Of a stretch of DNA of 64,000 nucleotides, positions 16,638 to 25,598 are shown piece after piece. The stretch lies in contig JACDGV010000016.1 in NCBI GenBank assembly GCA_013821425.1, positions 1-64,000 of the forward strand. The letters run 5' to 3'. Position numbers and translations under genes: made by a program. Within the stretch, counting starts at the first letter, position 1. Every line of letters starts with the position of its first letter. Source of the DNA: Nitrosospira sp. (lineage in GTDB: Bacteria; Pseudomonadota; Gammaproteobacteria; Burkholderiales; Nitrosomonadaceae). The notes beneath the pieces are model-generated. The model saw only the letters and a list, made by a program, of their open reading frames with translations. It was not told the DNA's origin and ran no database searches.

Positions 16638-17834
16638 ATGGTGATGCCTTATCATTTTTTCGCTCCTTGCCCGCGCGGGCTGGAGTCCGCCCTCGTTATT
16701 GAACTGGAGCAACTCGGCGGGTTATCTGTACGTGGGCGCGACGGCGGAGTGCAATTCCAGGGCGATTGGTCCACCTGCTACCGGGCTAATCTGGAAAGCC
16801 GCATTGCCAGCCGCGTTCTCTGGCAAGTCGCCATCGGGTCCTATACCAGTGAGGCCGATGTGTATGATGCAGCTCGCGCATTGCCGTGGAACGAGTGGTT
16901 TGCCCGAGCGCTCACGATCCGGGTGAGCGTCGCAGCCATAAAATGCCCCCTGCGCAGCCTGGATTTTGTCACGCTCAAGATCAAGGACGCGGTTTGCGAT
17001 CAGTTCCGCCAGGCTACCGGCGGGCGACCAAGCGTCGATACGGGGCGGCCGGATATGCGCATTCACGGCTTTCTTGATGCCCGGCAGTTTTCGTTGTATC
17101 TCGACACCTCGGGGGATGCATTATTCAAGCGCGGTCTCAGGAAAAACGCTGGGGAAGCCCCATTAAGAGAAAACCTGGCCGCCGGAATTCTGCAACTGAC
17201 GGGTTGGCAGCCTGGCGTTCCACTGCTTGACCCGATGTGCGGCAGCGGGACATTCCTGCTGGAAGCAGCGCAAATCGCACTGAACATTCCCCCAGGCGCA
17301 GGGCGCAGTTTTGCCTTTGAAAAGCTGGAGAATTTCAGTGTGAAGCAGTGGGACCAGCTCAAGGAAGCGGCACTAGCCCGGCAAAGCCCCAAAACGCCCC
17401 AGCCCATATCTGGCAGTGATCTATATGGCGACATTCTGGCCGTTGCCCGCTCAAATTTAGCCGACGCGGGGTTCTCTAACCTGGTGGCGCTAAAGCAGGC
17501 CAACGTGCTTGAAATTTCCGCCCCGGCTCCTTCCGGCGTAATTATTACCAATCCTCCTTATGGAGTGCGCATGGGCGAGCAGCAGCAGCTTGCTGAGTTT
17601 TATCCGAAACTGGGAGATGTGCTGAAGAAAAGATTCAGCGGCTGGAGCGCGTATATATTCACGGCCGATCCTCTTCTGCCCAGAAATATCCGTTTAACGG
17701 CTTCGCGCCGTATACCCTTGTTCAATGGCGCGCTGGAATGCCGTTTACTGGAATATAGGATGGTGGCGGGCGGTATGCGCAGGGTGAAAAAAACGCAGGT
17801 CGCGCAACAACCGGGTCAGCCACTCGAGGGCTAG
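16638..17834 (+). CDS. THUMP-domain 23S rRNA N2-guanine methyltransferase, RlmL-like
   Basis: 398 residues (ATG 16644 is an alternative start). An N-terminal ferredoxin-like/THUMP RNA-binding region (to about 170) precedes a Rossmann methyltransferase with the SAM-binding LLDPMCGSGTFLLEAA and the catalytic NPPYG of guanine-N2 methyltransferases. It matches the N-terminal half of E. coli RlmKL, which methylates G2445; the RlmK half is absent. The dsbB start follows the stop after two bases. Confidence 0.92.
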   Translation: MVMPYHFFAPCPRGLESALVIELEQLGGLSVRGRDGGVQFQGDWSTCYRANLESRIASRVLWQVAIGSYTSEADVYDAARALPWNEWFARALTIRVSVAAIKCPLRSLDFVTLKIKDAVCDQFRQATGGRPSVDTGRPDMRIHGFLDARQFSLYLDTSGDALFKRGLRKNAGEAPLRENLAAGILQLTGWQPGVPLLDPMCGSGTFLLEAAQIALNIPPGAGRSFAFEKLENFSVKQWDQLKEAALARQSPKTPQPISGSDLYGDILAVARSNLADAGFSNLVALKQANVLEISAPAPSGVIITNPPYGVRMGEQQQLAEFYPKLGDVLKKRFSGWSAYIFTADPLLPRNIRLTASRRIPLFNGALECRLLEYRMVAGGMRRVKKTQVAQQPGQPLEG

Positions 17835-17836
17835 TC

Positions 17837-18340
17837 ATGGCCTATTACCTGAAACCGGGCAGGTGGATTTTTCTCGCCATATTTCTAAGCTGCGCCAGCC
17901 TGATCACCTACGCTCTTTACCTGCAGTTGGTAAGAAATCTATTGCCTTGCCCGCTTTGCGTGGTCCAGCGTATCGCATACTGGCTGGTGGGCTTGACGGC
18001 GCTATTGGCATTTGTCCACTTCCCGCGGCTGCGGAGTCGCAGGATTTATAGCGGTCTCGTGGCCGTCTTTGCTTTATGCGGGGCCGCGGTTGCCTTGCGT
18101 CAAGCCTGGCTGGTTCGATACCCGGAGGCATTCGAGTGCGGGATCAGCGCTGAAGAAACATTCCTGAATGCGCTGGCGCTCGCCCAGTGGTGGCCCACCA
18201 TGTTCGAAGCGAATGGAGACTGTTCCGATGTCACCTGGAAGTTCGCTGCCCTCACTCTTCCCGACTGGTCGGCAATTTTTTTTATTATTCTTGGTGGCCT
18301 GGCGGTGTATGATTTGTTCGCCCACGATGGGCCCCGTTAA
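17837..18340 (+). CDS. dsbB: DsbB, disulfide bond formation protein B
   Basis: 167 residues with four membrane helices. The first periplasmic loop has the redox pair CPLC (after RNLLP), and the second loop holds the other pair, FECG and GDCSD. DsbB reoxidises DsbA and passes electrons to quinone. It begins two bases after the RlmL-like gene. A 15-base tandem duplication (GGCCCCGTTAAAAAA) covers and follows the stop codon at 18338-18340. Confidence 0.93.
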   Translation: MAYYLKPGRWIFLAIFLSCASLITYALYLQLVRNLLPCPLCVVQRIAYWLVGLTALLAFVHFPRLRSRRIYSGLVAVFALCGAAVALRQAWLVRYPEAFECGISAEETFLNALALAQWWPTMFEANGDCSDVTWKFAALTLPDWSAIFFIILGGLAVYDLFAHDGPR

Positions 18341-18501
18341 AAAAGGCCCCGTTAAAAAAAGCCGGGGTGTGTTTCGCCTGAATTGTGCTACCACGGCCGG
18401 GGCCAGAGTTCTTTTCATCCAGCGGAACTGCCGGGTCTTGAAAACGGAACTTGCGACCCTATTTAACCTCTATCTTTTTCACAAGCAACGGGAATGCACC
18501 C

Positions 18502-19386
18502 ATGAAACGAATTGCTCTCTTTATTCTTACCAATCTTGCAATTTTGCTGGTGCTGAGCGTTACCCTGCGCCTGCTTGGGGTGGACCGGATTCTGGATGAG
18601 GAAGGTAGCGGGATCGATTTCAATTCTCTGCTTGTCTTTGCGGCAGTGATAGGGTTCGGCGGCTCGCTGATTTCTCTCGCTATGTCCAAGTGGACGGCAA
18701 AACGCCTGACAGGCGCAGTGGTAATCGACCAGCCTTCCGACCCGATCGAGCGCTGGCTCCTTGAAACCGTTCAGCGCCAGGCCAAGCTTGCGGGGATTGG
18801 GATGCCGGAAGTGGCAATATATGATGCGCCGGATGTAAACGCCTTTGCCACCGGCATGAACCGCAATGATGCGCTGGTGGCGGTGAGCACCGGACTGCTG
18901 CGGAACATGAGTAAAGATGAAATCGAAGGCGTCCTGGCACATGAGGTGAGCCACGTGGCCAACGGCGATATGGTGACGCTTGCGTTGATCCAGGGCGTGG
19001 TCAATACTTTTGTCATCTTCCTGTCACGCGTAATCGGACATTTTGTGGATAGGGTGGTATTTAAAACCGAACGTGGGCATGGGCCGGCTTTCTTGATTAC
19101 TAGCCTGGTGGCGCAGGTTGTGCTGGGAATACTGGCGAGCATGATAGTCATGTGGTTCAGCCGTCAGCGAGAATTTCGTGCCGATGCCGGTGGCGCACAA
19201 CTCGCTGGCCGGAACAAAATGATCGCGGCGCTGGAGCGTTTGAAACAACGGCATGAACCATCACAGCTGCCCGAACGATTGGAGGCTTTTGGCATTTCCG
19301 GAGGAGGTAGTGGCATTCTCAAGAGTCTGTTCATGTCGCATCCGCCGCTTGAAACGCGTATTGCTGCGCTGCGTGCAATGGCTTGA
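18502..19386 (+). CDS. htpX: HtpX, membrane zinc metalloprotease
   Basis: 294 residues from ATG 18502, the family-typical [14 protein letters not shown] start; an upstream ATG at 18451 is ignored. Two N-terminal membrane segments are followed by the zinc site [11 protein letters not shown], then two more membrane segments and the third ligand region [10 protein letters not shown]. HtpX degrades misfolded membrane proteins together with FtsH. It ends just before a strong bidirectional terminator. Confidence 0.95.
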   Translation: MKRIALFILTNLAILLVLSVTLRLLGVDRILDEEGSGIDFNSLLVFAAVIGFGGSLISLAMSKWTAKRLTGAVVIDQPSDPIERWLLETVQRQAKLAGIGMPEVAIYDAPDVNAFATGMNRNDALVAVSTGLLRNMSKDEIEGVLAHEVSHVANGDMVTLALIQGVVNTFVIFLSRVIGHFVDRVVFKTERGHGPAFLITSLVAQVVLGILASMIVMWFSRQREFRADAGGAQLAGRNKMIAALERLKQRHEPSQLPERLEAFGISGGGSGILKSLFMSHPPLETRIAALRAMA

Positions 19387-19402
19387 TCCATTCCTGGTTT
19401 TA

Positions 19403-19446
19403 AAACAAAAAAGGCGTGGGACCATGGTTCCACGCCTTTTTTGTTT
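19403..19446. terminator. Bidirectional rho-independent terminator between htpX and mlaA
   Basis: Stem GGCGTGG / CCACGCC with flanking A-run on the left and T-run on the right (AAACAAAAAA ... TTTTTTGTTT), which pair too. It serves the plus-strand htpX and the minus-strand mlaA, whose genes converge here. Confidence 0.9.
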
Positions 19447-19539
19447 CGGTTTTTCCCCGATATGGGGAGACATCAATAATCGGAGCGGAAAACTGCCAAT
19501 TCCTTAGGGCTTCCTTAGGGTTTCCTTAGCTTCCGAATC

Positions 19540-20520
19540 TCACTCGATATCGTCGTCCTCTTTGCTCCTGGGCGGATTGCCGTCGTATACCAGGCTGCGC
19601 CGGCGCTGGAAGTATGCGTCACGTATAAACTCGTATTTGTCCAAGGCGGCTTCATCTATTGTTTTCTCCGATTTGAGCAATCCCGCGCGGGTATCAGCGG
19701 CCCGGGTTCCTCCAACTACGGGACCGATGAAAGGGGCTACGAAGAAGCTGCCTAGAAAAACCGGATCGGATGCGATGTCAAGCACGCGGCCGCCAGCGTC
19801 GCGGGCCGAACTGGGGCCGAGGAAAGGGATGACGATATAAGGACCGCTTGCGACACCGTGATATCCCATGGTCTGTCCGAAGTCTTCATCGTGCTTTTCG
19901 AGGCCGATGTCGCTGGCCAGATCAACCAGACCCGCCAGGCCGAACGTGCTGTTGACCACCAGCCGCATACTACTCGTCAGCGCATTGCTGAATTTGAGCT
20001 GCAGAAGGTTGTTGAGCGTTATGGGGATATCGTTCAGATTGGAGAAAACATTTCCTACCACCATAATGATCGGATCGGGCACCAACCACCTGTATCCTTC
20101 TGCCACGGGTCTGAAGAAATAGTCGTCAACCGTCTCGTTAAAACTGAACACCGCACGATTCATTGGCTCCCAGGGGTCTTCTTTACTACGATAGGGCACT
20201 GCGGGATGAGCAGGTGGTGCGACAGTCTTGAATACAGGACCGTTGAACGGCTCCGTTGCGTTTTCTCCATCCGGCGTGCGGACACTACCGGTTGCAGGGG
20301 TTGCAGAAGCACTTGTGTCCGAACTGCTCATGTCGGCGCCGGATTGGATATCGGTGTCAACCAGAGTGTTTCGGTCACCCGAAACGGCCTCAGCTGATGC
20401 ATTCATATCAGTTGAGGTGTTCTTGACAGCCGTGCCGCTCTTGTCAGTTGAAGCACAACCGGTGAGGAAAAATCCCAGGAGTAACGTCAATAAGATAGAA
20501 GGTCTGTCGGGGCGAGTCAT
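19540..20520 (-). CDS. mlaA: MlaA (VacJ) family phospholipid-transport lipoprotein
   Basis: 326 residues. A lipoprotein signal (LLGFFLTGC, lipid-modified Cys about residue 22) is followed by a Ser/Thr/Asp-rich linker of about 80 residues that is longer than usual. The MlaA core follows: DPWEPMNRAVFSFNE, LNDIPITLNNLLQ, NSTFGLAGLVDLASDIGL, DFGQTMGYHGVASGPY. MlaA removes phospholipids from the outer leaflet of the outer membrane and feeds MlaBCDEF; those genes are not in the window. Confidence 0.93.
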   Translation of the reverse strand: MTRPDRPSILLTLLLGFFLTGCASTDKSGTAVKNTSTDMNASAEAVSGDRNTLVDTDIQSGADMSSSDTSASATPATGSVRTPDGENATEPFNGPVFKTVAPPAHPAVPYRSKEDPWEPMNRAVFSFNETVDDYFFRPVAEGYRWLVPDPIIMVVGNVFSNLNDIPITLNNLLQLKFSNALTSSMRLVVNSTFGLAGLVDLASDIGLEKHDEDFGQTMGYHGVASGPYIVIPFLGPSSARDAGGRVLDIASDPVFLGSFFVAPFIGPVVGGTRAADTRAGLLKSEKTIDEAALDKYEFIRDAYFQRRRSLVYDGNPPRSKEDDDIE

Positions 20521-20692
20521 GTTGGAAAGGTATAGATGATTTGCTGTTAGTAAAAATAACCGCCGTTATTATATGGCTAATTCAGGATCAAAATGAACTT
20601 TTTTCTAACGGAAGCGCCTTCATTCACGATTGTTTTGGCCCATCTCCCGGCTTTGATTTGCAGCCCGTATGGAAATTTGCGATGAGAGATGG

Positions 20693-20713
20693 CCTCACGT
20701 AGCGCACGTGAGG
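20693..20713. terminator. Hairpin downstream of murJ
   Basis: CCTCACGT (20693-20700) and ACGTGAGG (20706-20713) form a perfect 8-bp stem with a 5-base loop, 49 bases beyond the murJ stop on the minus strand. It lacks a clear T-run, so it may be a weak terminator or an RNA-stabilising stem. Confidence 0.4.
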
Positions 20714-20761
20714 TTATCGATAAGTATTGGCTCAAGTCTTGTCAGGCCCTCTCGAGACTTC

Positions 20762-22297
20762 TCAGGCGCCTCGTCTGGCGAAATCCTTGAGACGGAAACC
20801 GAGCAACCATAGCATCAGGAAGTAGCTTGCCGCGCCTATTGCAACCACGCCTGCCAGCCGGGTGGCTCGTTCGAAAGTAGAGTCAACCAGCCATGACGCA
20901 TCGCTACCCGAGGCAAGCCAGAGCGCGACGCCCATGGTAATCAGTGCCAGCGATATTTTCGTCATGAAAACTGCCCATCCCGGTTGCGGCTGGTAAATTT
21001 GATGGCTGCGCAATTTGTGATAGAGCATGCCCGCATTGAGGCATGCACCGAGCCCGATCGATAGCGCCAGTCCCGCATGCTGCAAGGGTATGATGAATGC
21101 GAGATTCATCAACTGGGTTGCGACAAGAGTGATAAGGGCAATTTTCACCGGGGTCTTGATATTTTGCCGCGCATAAAATCCGGGCGCCAACACCTTGACC
21201 AGGATGAGTCCCAGCAGGCCGAGGCTGTAAGCGACAAGTGCATCCCGTGTCATCCATACATCGTTGGCGGAAAATTCACCATGATAAAACAAGGTGGCGA
21301 TGAGCGGCGTAGCGAGCAGTGCCAGTGCCAGTGCCGCCGGCAACGTTAACAGCATGGTCAGGCGTAAACCCCAGTCCAGCAGGCGCGAATATTCGCTGGT
21401 GCTATTGTCAGCATAATGCCGGGACAATGACGGCAGCAATATCGTACCGAGCGCCACGCCAAGCAGGCCGGCTGGAAACTCCATTAGCCGGTCGGCATAG
21501 TAAAGCCAGGAAACACTGCCCGTTATGAGAAAAGAGGCGAATATTGTGTTAATCAACAGGCTGATCTGACCGATTGATACGCCGAACACCGCCGGACCCA
21601 TTAATCTGATGACACGCCATGCGCCACTATCGCTGGACTTGAAGCGCGGGAGGGGCATTAACTTGAGGCGCATGAGAAATGGCACCTGGAAGGCCAACTG
21701 GAGCACGCCGCCGATAAATACTGCCCATGCAAGAGCCAGTACTGGCGGGTCCACGAGCGGGGCGAGCCACAGTGAACAGCCAATGAATGACAGATTCAGC
21801 AACGCCGGCGTTAACGCGGGGACTGAAAACTTGCCGAACGTGTTGAGTATCCCGCCCGCCAGCGATACAAGTGATATGAACAGGATATAAGGAAACGTAA
21901 TGCGTAGCAGTTCAATAGTCAGCGCAAGTTTTTCAGGGTTGGCAGTAAACCCTGGTGCACTTGCATAGATTACGAGCGGCGCGGCAATTACGCCTATCAA
22001 CGAAACTGAAAACAGCGCGATAGCAAGCAGCGTGGCCACATGGTTAACCAGCTCCCGCATCTCTTCGAATGTACGGCGGTTTTTATATTCCGCGAGAATA
22101 GGTACAAATGCCTGGGAGAATGCACCCTCGGCAAAGAGTCGGCGCAGTAGATTGGGTATCCGGAAGGCTACAAAGAAAGCATCGGTTTCGATGCCCGCGC
22201 CAAAAATACGGGCAATGAGGACATCCCGCACGAACCCTAAAATACGGGAAATCAATGTCATCCCACTGATGGTAGCGAGGACTTTAAGCAGATTCAT
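20762..22297 (-). CDS. murJ: MurJ (MviN), lipid II flippase
   Basis: 511 residues with about 14 membrane helices. The family start LLKVLATISGMTLISRILGFVRD and the segments RLFAEGAFSQAFVP and LPSLSRHYADN are typical. MurJ moves lipid II across the inner membrane for peptidoglycan synthesis. It is divergent from rpsT, a pairing seen in many proteobacteria. Confidence 0.95.
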   Translation of the reverse strand: MNLLKVLATISGMTLISRILGFVRDVLIARIFGAGIETDAFFVAFRIPNLLRRLFAEGAFSQAFVPILAEYKNRRTFEEMRELVNHVATLLAIALFSVSLIGVIAAPLVIYASAPGFTANPEKLALTIELLRITFPYILFISLVSLAGGILNTFGKFSVPALTPALLNLSFIGCSLWLAPLVDPPVLALAWAVFIGGVLQLAFQVPFLMRLKLMPLPRFKSSDSGAWRVIRLMGPAVFGVSIGQISLLINTIFASFLITGSVSWLYYADRLMEFPAGLLGVALGTILLPSLSRHYADNSTSEYSRLLDWGLRLTMLLTLPAALALALLATPLIATLFYHGEFSANDVWMTRDALVAYSLGLLGLILVKVLAPGFYARQNIKTPVKIALITLVATQLMNLAFIIPLQHAGLALSIGLGACLNAGMLYHKLRSHQIYQPQPGWAVFMTKISLALITMGVALWLASGSDASWLVDSTFERATRLAGVVAIGAASYFLMLWLLGFRLKDFARRGA

Positions 22298-22775
22298 GGA
22301 CGCCTATGTTAACCTTGGTATTTCTGCTGGTTACGGTAAGAAGTTTCGGGGACGCTCTAGTCTCCACCGCGCCGTAGAGGTGTTTGCCGCTAACTTCCGG
22401 CAGGGCAAAGAGGTGCAGCACAACGGGCGCCTGATTTTACCGCAACCTGATGAGGGGGGCCTAAATTACGATCCGCAGAAACGGTGTTTGCGCGGGCTCC
22501 GCTTGTCGAGGCGTCCGCGAATGGACGCCTCGACCGTTTCTGCCGCGTTCATTTCGCATCTTGGCGAAAACGCTGCCTGACACGGGCCGGCTCACCGTTC
22601 GGATCCAGTGCCCGACAAGCATCCGGCCCGCCCCGATGCCGTTAAAGCGACGAGGTGTACCTGATTATCAGGGGAACCCTTCATAGGATGCAGGCGCTTC
22701 TGGTTTTCCTTGCAATGTGCAGGGAACATCCGTAAAATTAAGGACTTTGGCAAACGGTTCATTAAGGAATTTTTT
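22298..22775. other. Long murJ/rpsT divergent region with nested palindromes
   Basis: 478 bases without a gene I trust. It should hold the murJ and rpsT promoters and the S20 leader. Its notable content is a nested inverted repeat at 22475-22543, listed separately. Confidence 0.6.
22475..22543. repeat. Nested palindrome, possible structured RNA or REP-like unit
   Basis: The inner arms GTCGAGGCGTCC (22505-22516) and GGACGCCTCGAC (22523-22534) form a perfect 12-bp stem with a 6-base loop. The outer arms GCAGAAACGGT (22475-22485) and ACCGTTTCTGC (22533-22543) are also perfectly complementary, 11 bp, and overlap the inner arm by two bases, so the two stems compete at the junction. No T-run follows on either strand. 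Confidence 0.7.
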
Positions 22776-23039
22776 ATGGCAAATAGTGCGCAAGCGAGAA
22801 AACGTGCAAGGCAAAATATCAGTCAGCGTGACCGCAACATGAGCCTGCGCTCCGAGTTGCGCACTGCGATCAAGCACGTTAGAAAAGCCATCGACTCCAC
22901 CGATAAATCCATTGCACAGGCTGCGTTCCAGGCATCCATTGCCACGATAGATTCCATTGCGGACAAGGGAATCATCCACAAGAATAAAGCGGCTCGTCAT
23001 AAGAGCCGGCTATCCGCTGCCATCAGGACAATGGCCTGA
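22776..23039 (+). CDS. rpsT: 30S ribosomal protein S20
   Basis: 87 residues from ATG 22776, with AAGGAA at 22764-22769 as ribosome site. [31 protein letters not shown] and [16 protein letters not shown] are diagnostic for S20, which binds the 5' domain of 16S rRNA. A terminator follows directly. Confidence 0.97.
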   Translation: MANSAQARKRARQNISQRDRNMSLRSELRTAIKHVRKAIDSTDKSIAQAAFQASIATIDSIADKGIIHKNKAARHKSRLSAAIRTMA

Positions 23040-23057
23040 TTGAACAATGCAAACAAT

Positions 23058-23093
23058 GCAAAAAAAGCCCGGGAGTTTCCCGGGTTTTTTTTG
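23058..23093. terminator. Rho-independent terminator after rpsT
   Basis: GCAAAAAAAGCCCGGGA and TCCCGGGTTTTTTTTGC-type arms form a GC stem flanked by A and T runs. It sits 20 bases after the rpsT stop and can also serve the converging minus-strand SPFH gene. Confidence 0.9.
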
Positions 23094-23156
23094 CAATTTA
23101 TCCACATACTCTCCTCAGTACCTGTCGCACGCCGCTATCCCAGGTGCGGGCCGCCC

Positions 23157-23936
23157 TCAGGGTTCTCCCGGAGAAGCCCCGGAGTTGCGAATCTTGAGGG
23201 CTTCGGTTAGCGCCGCCACCAGGTCCATTGGTATCGGAAAAAGAATGGTATTGGATTTATCGCCCGCGATAGTCGTGAGAGTCTGCAGATAGCGCAGCTG
23301 CATGGCCCCGGTTTGCCTGGAAAGAATTTGAGCAGCCTGCATCAGTTTGTCCGATGCCTGCAATTCACCCTCGGCGTGAATCACTTTTGCCCGCCGCTCG
23401 CGCTCTGCCTCGGCTTGGCGGGCAATTGCCCTTACCATCGACTCATCAATATCCACATGTTTGATCTCGACATTGGAGATCTTGATACCCCAGGCGTCGG
23501 TCTGGACATCCAGCGCCTTCTGTATGTCCATGTTGAGTTTCTCGCGTTCAGCCAGCATTTCGTCAAGCTCATGCTTGCCTAGTACAGAGCGCAAGGTGGT
23601 CTGCGCGAACTGGCTGGTAGCCGCAAGAAAGTTTTCTACCTGAATGATGGACTTTTGCGGATCGACCACGCGAAAATAGACGACGGCATTGACTTTTACC
23701 GAGACATTATCACGTGAGATCACATCCTGGCTAGGTACATCCATAACTACCGTGCGCAGGTCAACCCGAACCATTTTCTGGATACCCGGAATGATTACGA
23801 TCAAACCCGGACCTTTTACCTTGTAGAACCGGCCAAGCAGGAACACCACGCCGCGCTCATATTCGCGCAAGATTCGGAATATGGTAAACAGCGCCAGGAG
23901 GATAATGATGAGAGTACCAAAACCTAAATTAAGCAT
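23157..23936 (-). CDS. SPFH/stomatin-like (slipin) membrane protein
   Basis: 259 residues. One N-terminal membrane segment (about 4-22) is followed by [13 protein letters not shown] and the Band-7 core ([25 protein letters not shown], quoted as its two halves [11 protein letters not shown] and [10 protein letters not shown]), then coiled-coil helices ([19 protein letters not shown]). Slipins form membrane rafts and pair with NfeD proteins. The gene lies 15 bases downstream of an NfeD-type protease, matching that known pairing. Confidence 0.92.
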   Translation of the reverse strand: MLNLGFGTLIIILLALFTIFRILREYERGVVFLLGRFYKVKGPGLIVIIPGIQKMVRVDLRTVVMDVPSQDVISRDNVSVKVNAVVYFRVVDPQKSIIQVENFLAATSQFAQTTLRSVLGKHELDEMLAEREKLNMDIQKALDVQTDAWGIKISNVEIKHVDIDESMVRAIARQAEAERERRAKVIHAEGELQASDKLMQAAQILSRQTGAMQLRYLQTLTTIAGDKSNTILFPIPMDLVAALTEALKIRNSGASPGEP

Positions 23937-23951
23937 GATTGTCTCCTCTGG

Positions 23952-25349
23952 TTATTTCTCTGCCGAAGTTACATGTAAAACAAGACCGTCTATTCCCGTT
24001 ACGCGTACTTTCTGTCCGCGCGCCAGAGGTTGCGCAGAATGCACGCTCCACAACTCACCATGGACCCGCGCCATGCCATCGCCCGACGTGTTGTCCTCCA
24101 GCATTTCTCCTAAGGCACCGACTAGTTCTTCGCGACCGCTGACAACAGGCTTGTGCCGCGATTTTATCGCCATGCCAATGACGGAAACCAGGAATAAGGC
24201 ACTGGCGAGGGAAATTCCGGCAATCAAGGGCCAGGGGATGCCGTAGCCGGGTATATTGCTGTCGATTAGCATCAGCGAGCCAACGGCGAACGCAATAATG
24301 CCGCCGATGCCGAGCGCGCCGAAACTGGGTAAAAAGGCTTCGGCGACCATGAAAGCTATGCCAAGCAGGATGAGGGCAAGGCCGGCGTAACTCACAGGCA
24401 ATAACTGGAATGCGTACATCGCGATAAGCAGGCAGATTGCCCCGACTACACCGGGCAATACAAAGCCGGGGTTGGAAAACTCGAAAAATAACCCGTAGAT
24501 GCCGATAAGCATGAGTATATAGGCCACACTGGGATCGGTAATGATGCCGAGAAGTCGAGTACGCCAGTCGGGCTCGATGATCTCCACTGTGGTTGAAGCC
24601 GTTTCGAGAGTACGGTCTTCTCCCAGCACGTTCACTATCCGGCCATTCGCCTGAGTTAACAGATCGGGCACATCGGCAGCGATATAATCGATGACTTTAA
24701 GGTTGAGCGCTTCTGCCGCCGATAGACTTACCGCTTCGTGCACAGCAAGTTCCGCCCATTCCGCGTTGCGCCCGCGCATCTGCGCGAGGGCACGAATGTA
24801 TGCGGCAGCGTCGTGGATCATTTTGCGCGACATGGCATCTTTTGGCGGCACCTTTTCGTGTTCGGCGCTATTCCCGTCACTCTCGTCCGGTCGCGTTCCA
24901 GGGGTATCCGGCGCAGTCTTCGGCCTGGTTTTGCGTTCGGGCTCGAATTCCGGCGTACCCCCGATCGCAACCGGCGTAGCCGCGCCAAGATTGGTGCCCG
25001 GCGCCATCGCCGCGATGTGGCTGGCATACAGGATATACGTTCCGGCGCTGGCTGCGCGTGCGCCGCTGGGCGCAATGAAAACCGCAACCGGCACGGATGA
25101 CGCTATCATGTCGCGTATGATCTGTCGCATCGACGTATCGAGACCGCCGGGGGTATCCAACTGTAGTATTACGAGCGACGCACCCTCATCGGCGGCGCGA
25201 ATCAGGCCGCGCTGGATGAAATCAGCGCTCGCCGGGGCAATGGGGCCAGCTACTTTCAACACCATCACCGGCGCAGCAAGGACGAGAGCGGGCAACAGAA
25301 GAAGCACTGCGGCCACGAGATGCTGCAGCGCGGAGATAAGCAGTTTCAT
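23952..25349 (-). CDS. NfeD-type membrane serine protease (ClpP-class)
   Basis: 465 residues from the ATG at 25349 (an upstream frame start at 25367 adds six). A signal/membrane segment leads to a ClpP-like domain with LQLDTPGGLDTSMRQI and the catalytic serine in ARAASAGTYI. A Pro/Glu-rich insertion (~130-165) precedes four or five membrane helices and a C-terminal OB-like NfeD domain (GALGEMLEDNTSGDGMARVHGE). The partner SPFH gene is directly downstream; these pairs cleave stomatin-like proteins in archaea. Confidence 0.9.
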   Translation of the reverse strand: MKLLISALQHLVAAVLLLLPALVLAAPVMVLKVAGPIAPASADFIQRGLIRAADEGASLVILQLDTPGGLDTSMRQIIRDMIASSVPVAVFIAPSGARAASAGTYILYASHIAAMAPGTNLGAATPVAIGGTPEFEPERKTRPKTAPDTPGTRPDESDGNSAEHEKVPPKDAMSRKMIHDAAAYIRALAQMRGRNAEWAELAVHEAVSLSAAEALNLKVIDYIAADVPDLLTQANGRIVNVLGEDRTLETASTTVEIIEPDWRTRLLGIITDPSVAYILMLIGIYGLFFEFSNPGFVLPGVVGAICLLIAMYAFQLLPVSYAGLALILLGIAFMVAEAFLPSFGALGIGGIIAFAVGSLMLIDSNIPGYGIPWPLIAGISLASALFLVSVIGMAIKSRHKPVVSGREELVGALGEMLEDNTSGDGMARVHGELWSVHSAQPLARGQKVRVTGIDGLVLHVTSAEK

Positions 25350-25598
25350 GTTGTTACTATAGACCAATTTGCTTTGGACAGCTTTTGGGCAAACAATTCA
25401 GTTTGCAGTTTGAAGGTGTACCCTTGTTCCGCCTCCCACCCCTTTTATTCTTCCTGGGTTCCGCGGCTCTAAACTGGAACCCGCTGTCGCATCCGTGCCG
25501 GAATCCGCTCTTTCCAGATGTTCGTTAAACTTGAACCGCCTTGCATTCAATGTCGTTTTAGCGCATAAAAGCGATTTTTCAGTTTGGAAGCGGCCTTC

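Noticed and set aside
22032-22580. 182-codon open frame across the murJ start and the murJ/rpsT gap
   Set aside because: More than half is antisense to murJ and the rest has no recognisable domain; the palindromes at 22475-22543 lie inside it.
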